A model generated the notes under the pieces. It worked only from the letters and a program-made list of their open reading frames with translations, did not search any database and was not told where the DNA came from. The position numbers and the translations under genes were made by a program. A stretch of DNA of 64,000 nt from Deferrisoma camini S3R1 (lineage in GTDB: Bacteria > Desulfobacterota > Deferrisomatia > Deferrisomatales > Deferrisomataceae). Where the stretch lies: NCBI RefSeq assembly GCF_000526155.1, contig NZ_JAFN01000001.1, positions 1,306,501-1,370,500 on the forward strand. Direction: 5' to 3'. Shown here one piece after another: positions 63,213 to 64,000 of the stretch; the stretch's first letter is position 1; each line of letters begins with the position of its first letter.

Positions 63213-63724
63213 AGCACGTAGGGGACCCGGCCCCGCACGTGGTGGTACACCACCCAGGTCTCGGTGGACTGGATGTCTGGGATCTTGGCCACCTCCTCGG
63301 TGTAGAACCGCTTGATCGTCAGCTCGTCGTTGAGGAGCACCGTGAGGATCAGGTCGTACTGGCCGGTCACCACGGCCACCGACACGACCCCCCTCAGCCG
63401 TCCGAACTCCTCGGCCTTCTCGACCAGCCTCACCGTCTTGAGCTTGACCCCCACCAGCACCAGGAAGTGGTTGGGGACGGTGTAGGGGTCCACCGTGCCC
63501 GTGATCTCCAGGATGCCGGCCCGCTCCATGCGGCGCACACGGGCGCGCACCGTGTTCTCGGTGACCCCGAGCGCGGCGGCGATCTCCCGGAACGACTTCC
63601 GGCCGTCCCTCAGGTGGCGGACGATCGCGAGGGCGAGCTCGTCCACGTGGATGTCGCGGGGACCGGGGGTGGGCTTGCGGGCCGAGGCTGCGGTGGGGGG
63701 GAAGGTGGGCTCTCGTGCGGACAC
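63209..63724 (-). CDS. Lrp/AsnC-family transcriptional regulator of the gcv operon
   Basis: 171 residues. A ~25-residue leader is followed by an AsnC-type winged helix (HVDELALAIVRHLRDGRKSF; LGVTENTVRARVRRMERAGI) and the C-terminal RAM ligand-binding domain (VVTGQYDLILTVLLNDEL). Such proteins sense amino acids and often regulate their own operon. It is the first gene before gcvT, overlapping it by GTGA, so glycine-responsive autoregulation is a reasonable inference. The GTG at 63724 has GGGAGG 8 bp upstream. Confidence 0.93.
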   Translation of the reverse strand: MSAREPTFPPTAASARKPTPGPRDIHVDELALAIVRHLRDGRKSFREIAAALGVTENTVRARVRRMERAGILEITGTVDPYTVPNHFLVLVGVKLKTVRLVEKAEEFGRLRGVVSVAVVTGQYDLILTVLLNDELTIKRFYTEEVAKIPDIQSTETWVVYHHVRGRVPYVL

Positions 63725-63765
63725 CGCGATCCTCCCGATGGGGCGGCAGGGAAGCGTTCGGTGTC

Positions 63766-63793
63766 AGGCTAGCACGTCTTCGGGATCCGTCAA
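63766..63793 (-). promoter_or_regulatory. Probable promoter of the asnC-gcv operon
   Basis: On the minus strand TTGACG (63793-63788), 16 bp, TAGCCT (63771-63766), about 40 bp before the regulator GTG. Directly upstream (63794-63825) is an AT-rich stretch with repeated ATCG/GATGA words, the kind of sequence Lrp/AsnC proteins bind. Confidence 0.45.
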
Positions 63794-63898
63794 TGATCGA
63801 TCCGAAAAATGATGAAAAAATCGGTGAGATGGCTGGCAGGAGCTAAAAAGCTCATTTGCAAGGGGAGAAAGGGATTCGCCGCCCGGCGGAGCCGCTCC

Positions 63899-64000
63899 TC
63901 AGCCGAGCAGGAGCACCCCGAAGCACAGGAACCGGCCGCCCGGCCGGGGATCGATGCCGTGGCGCTCCAGGGCCTCGAGCACCGCCACCCCGCAGGCCTC
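63899..64000 (-). CDS. Unidentified protein, C-terminal end (continues beyond window)
   Basis: The minus-strand frame is open from the window edge to a TGA at 63899-63901. The 33 visible residues begin EACGVAVLEALERHG and end FLCFGVLLLG. I do not recognise the family. A short GAGCTTTTTAGCTC hairpin lies about 50 bp beyond the stop. Confidence 0.4.
   Translation of the reverse strand, partial: EACGVAVLEALERHGIDPRPGGRFLCFGVLLLG

Noticed and set aside
63841-63860. GAGCTTTTTAGCTC hairpin as terminator of the truncated right-end gene
   Set aside because: The stem is only 5 bp and A+T-rich in the loop; too weak to list as a terminator.

Overview
The window is about 70% G+C, densely packed and mostly operonic, with many overlapping stop/start codons (ATGA, GTGA, TGATG) and frequent GTG or TTG starts. 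Gene content points to an anaerobic deltaproteobacterial-type bacterium (Desulfuromonadota/Thermodesulfobacteriota-like; Deferrisoma-like lineages are one possibility). The clues are rubrerythrin, a ferredoxin-type siroheme reductase, HDOD signalling, a sigma-54-controlled TRAP operon, an AhbD-like radical SAM haem enzyme and the two-subunit GcvPA/GcvPB glycine dehydrogenase. The assignment rests on gene content only.

Layout. 0-9 kb: a RecD-like 3' end, rubrerythrin facing a glutaredoxin-like/thioredoxin-reductase fusion, then trmH-osmC-rsmF-PUA, HDOD, a lone CheB and a DHH phosphoesterase. 8.6-13.3 kb: thiF/moeB-like, tusA and a siroheme reductase (sulfur metabolism), truD, an orphan response regulator and an iron-sulfur-flavoprotein-like protein. 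13.3-20.6 kb: a sigma-54 activator with its likely target operon, TRAP dctP-dctQ-dctM plus a CoA-transferase; the upstream region has a -24/-12 promoter and three copies of a 14-bp operator. 20.8-29.4 kb: small housekeeping genes, thrC, a DnaA-box cluster with an AT-rich stretch, L28, a MITE-like element, TauE/SafE, Tpx and a phosphohexomutase. 29.6-38.3 kb: a type I restriction-modification island (hsdM, four-helix-bundle protein, 36-codon ORF, hsdS, rhuM-fic, hsdR). 38.3-47 kb: a split LysO exporter and a tetrapyrrole/cytochrome cluster (hemE, ahbD-like, cobA-hemD fusion, hemC, hemA, ccsA-like, precorrin-2 dehydrogenase). 47.3-56 kb: a conserved protein of uncertain function with gmhA, a membrane diguanylate cyclase, uvrC, an unknown gene and two glycosyltransferases. 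55.8-56.5 kb: remnants of a thioesterase and a TRAP permease, then a class III CoA-transferase and a glutamine amidotransferase. 58.7-63.7 kb: an AsnC-type regulator with gcvT-gcvH-gcvPA-gcvPB.

The most unusual property is the intergenic DNA. It is built from several families of short tandem repeats of 7, 8 or 9 bp that recur across the window, often as A-array / UUCG hairpin / B-array composites or as inverted arrays. They commonly begin at or inside stop codons, so several proteins end in repeat-encoded residues. A second layer consists of long imperfect palindromes, one bounded by perfect 21-bp terminal inverted repeats, and two further repeated elements. No tRNA, rRNA, CRISPR array, integrase or intact transposase gene was recognised.
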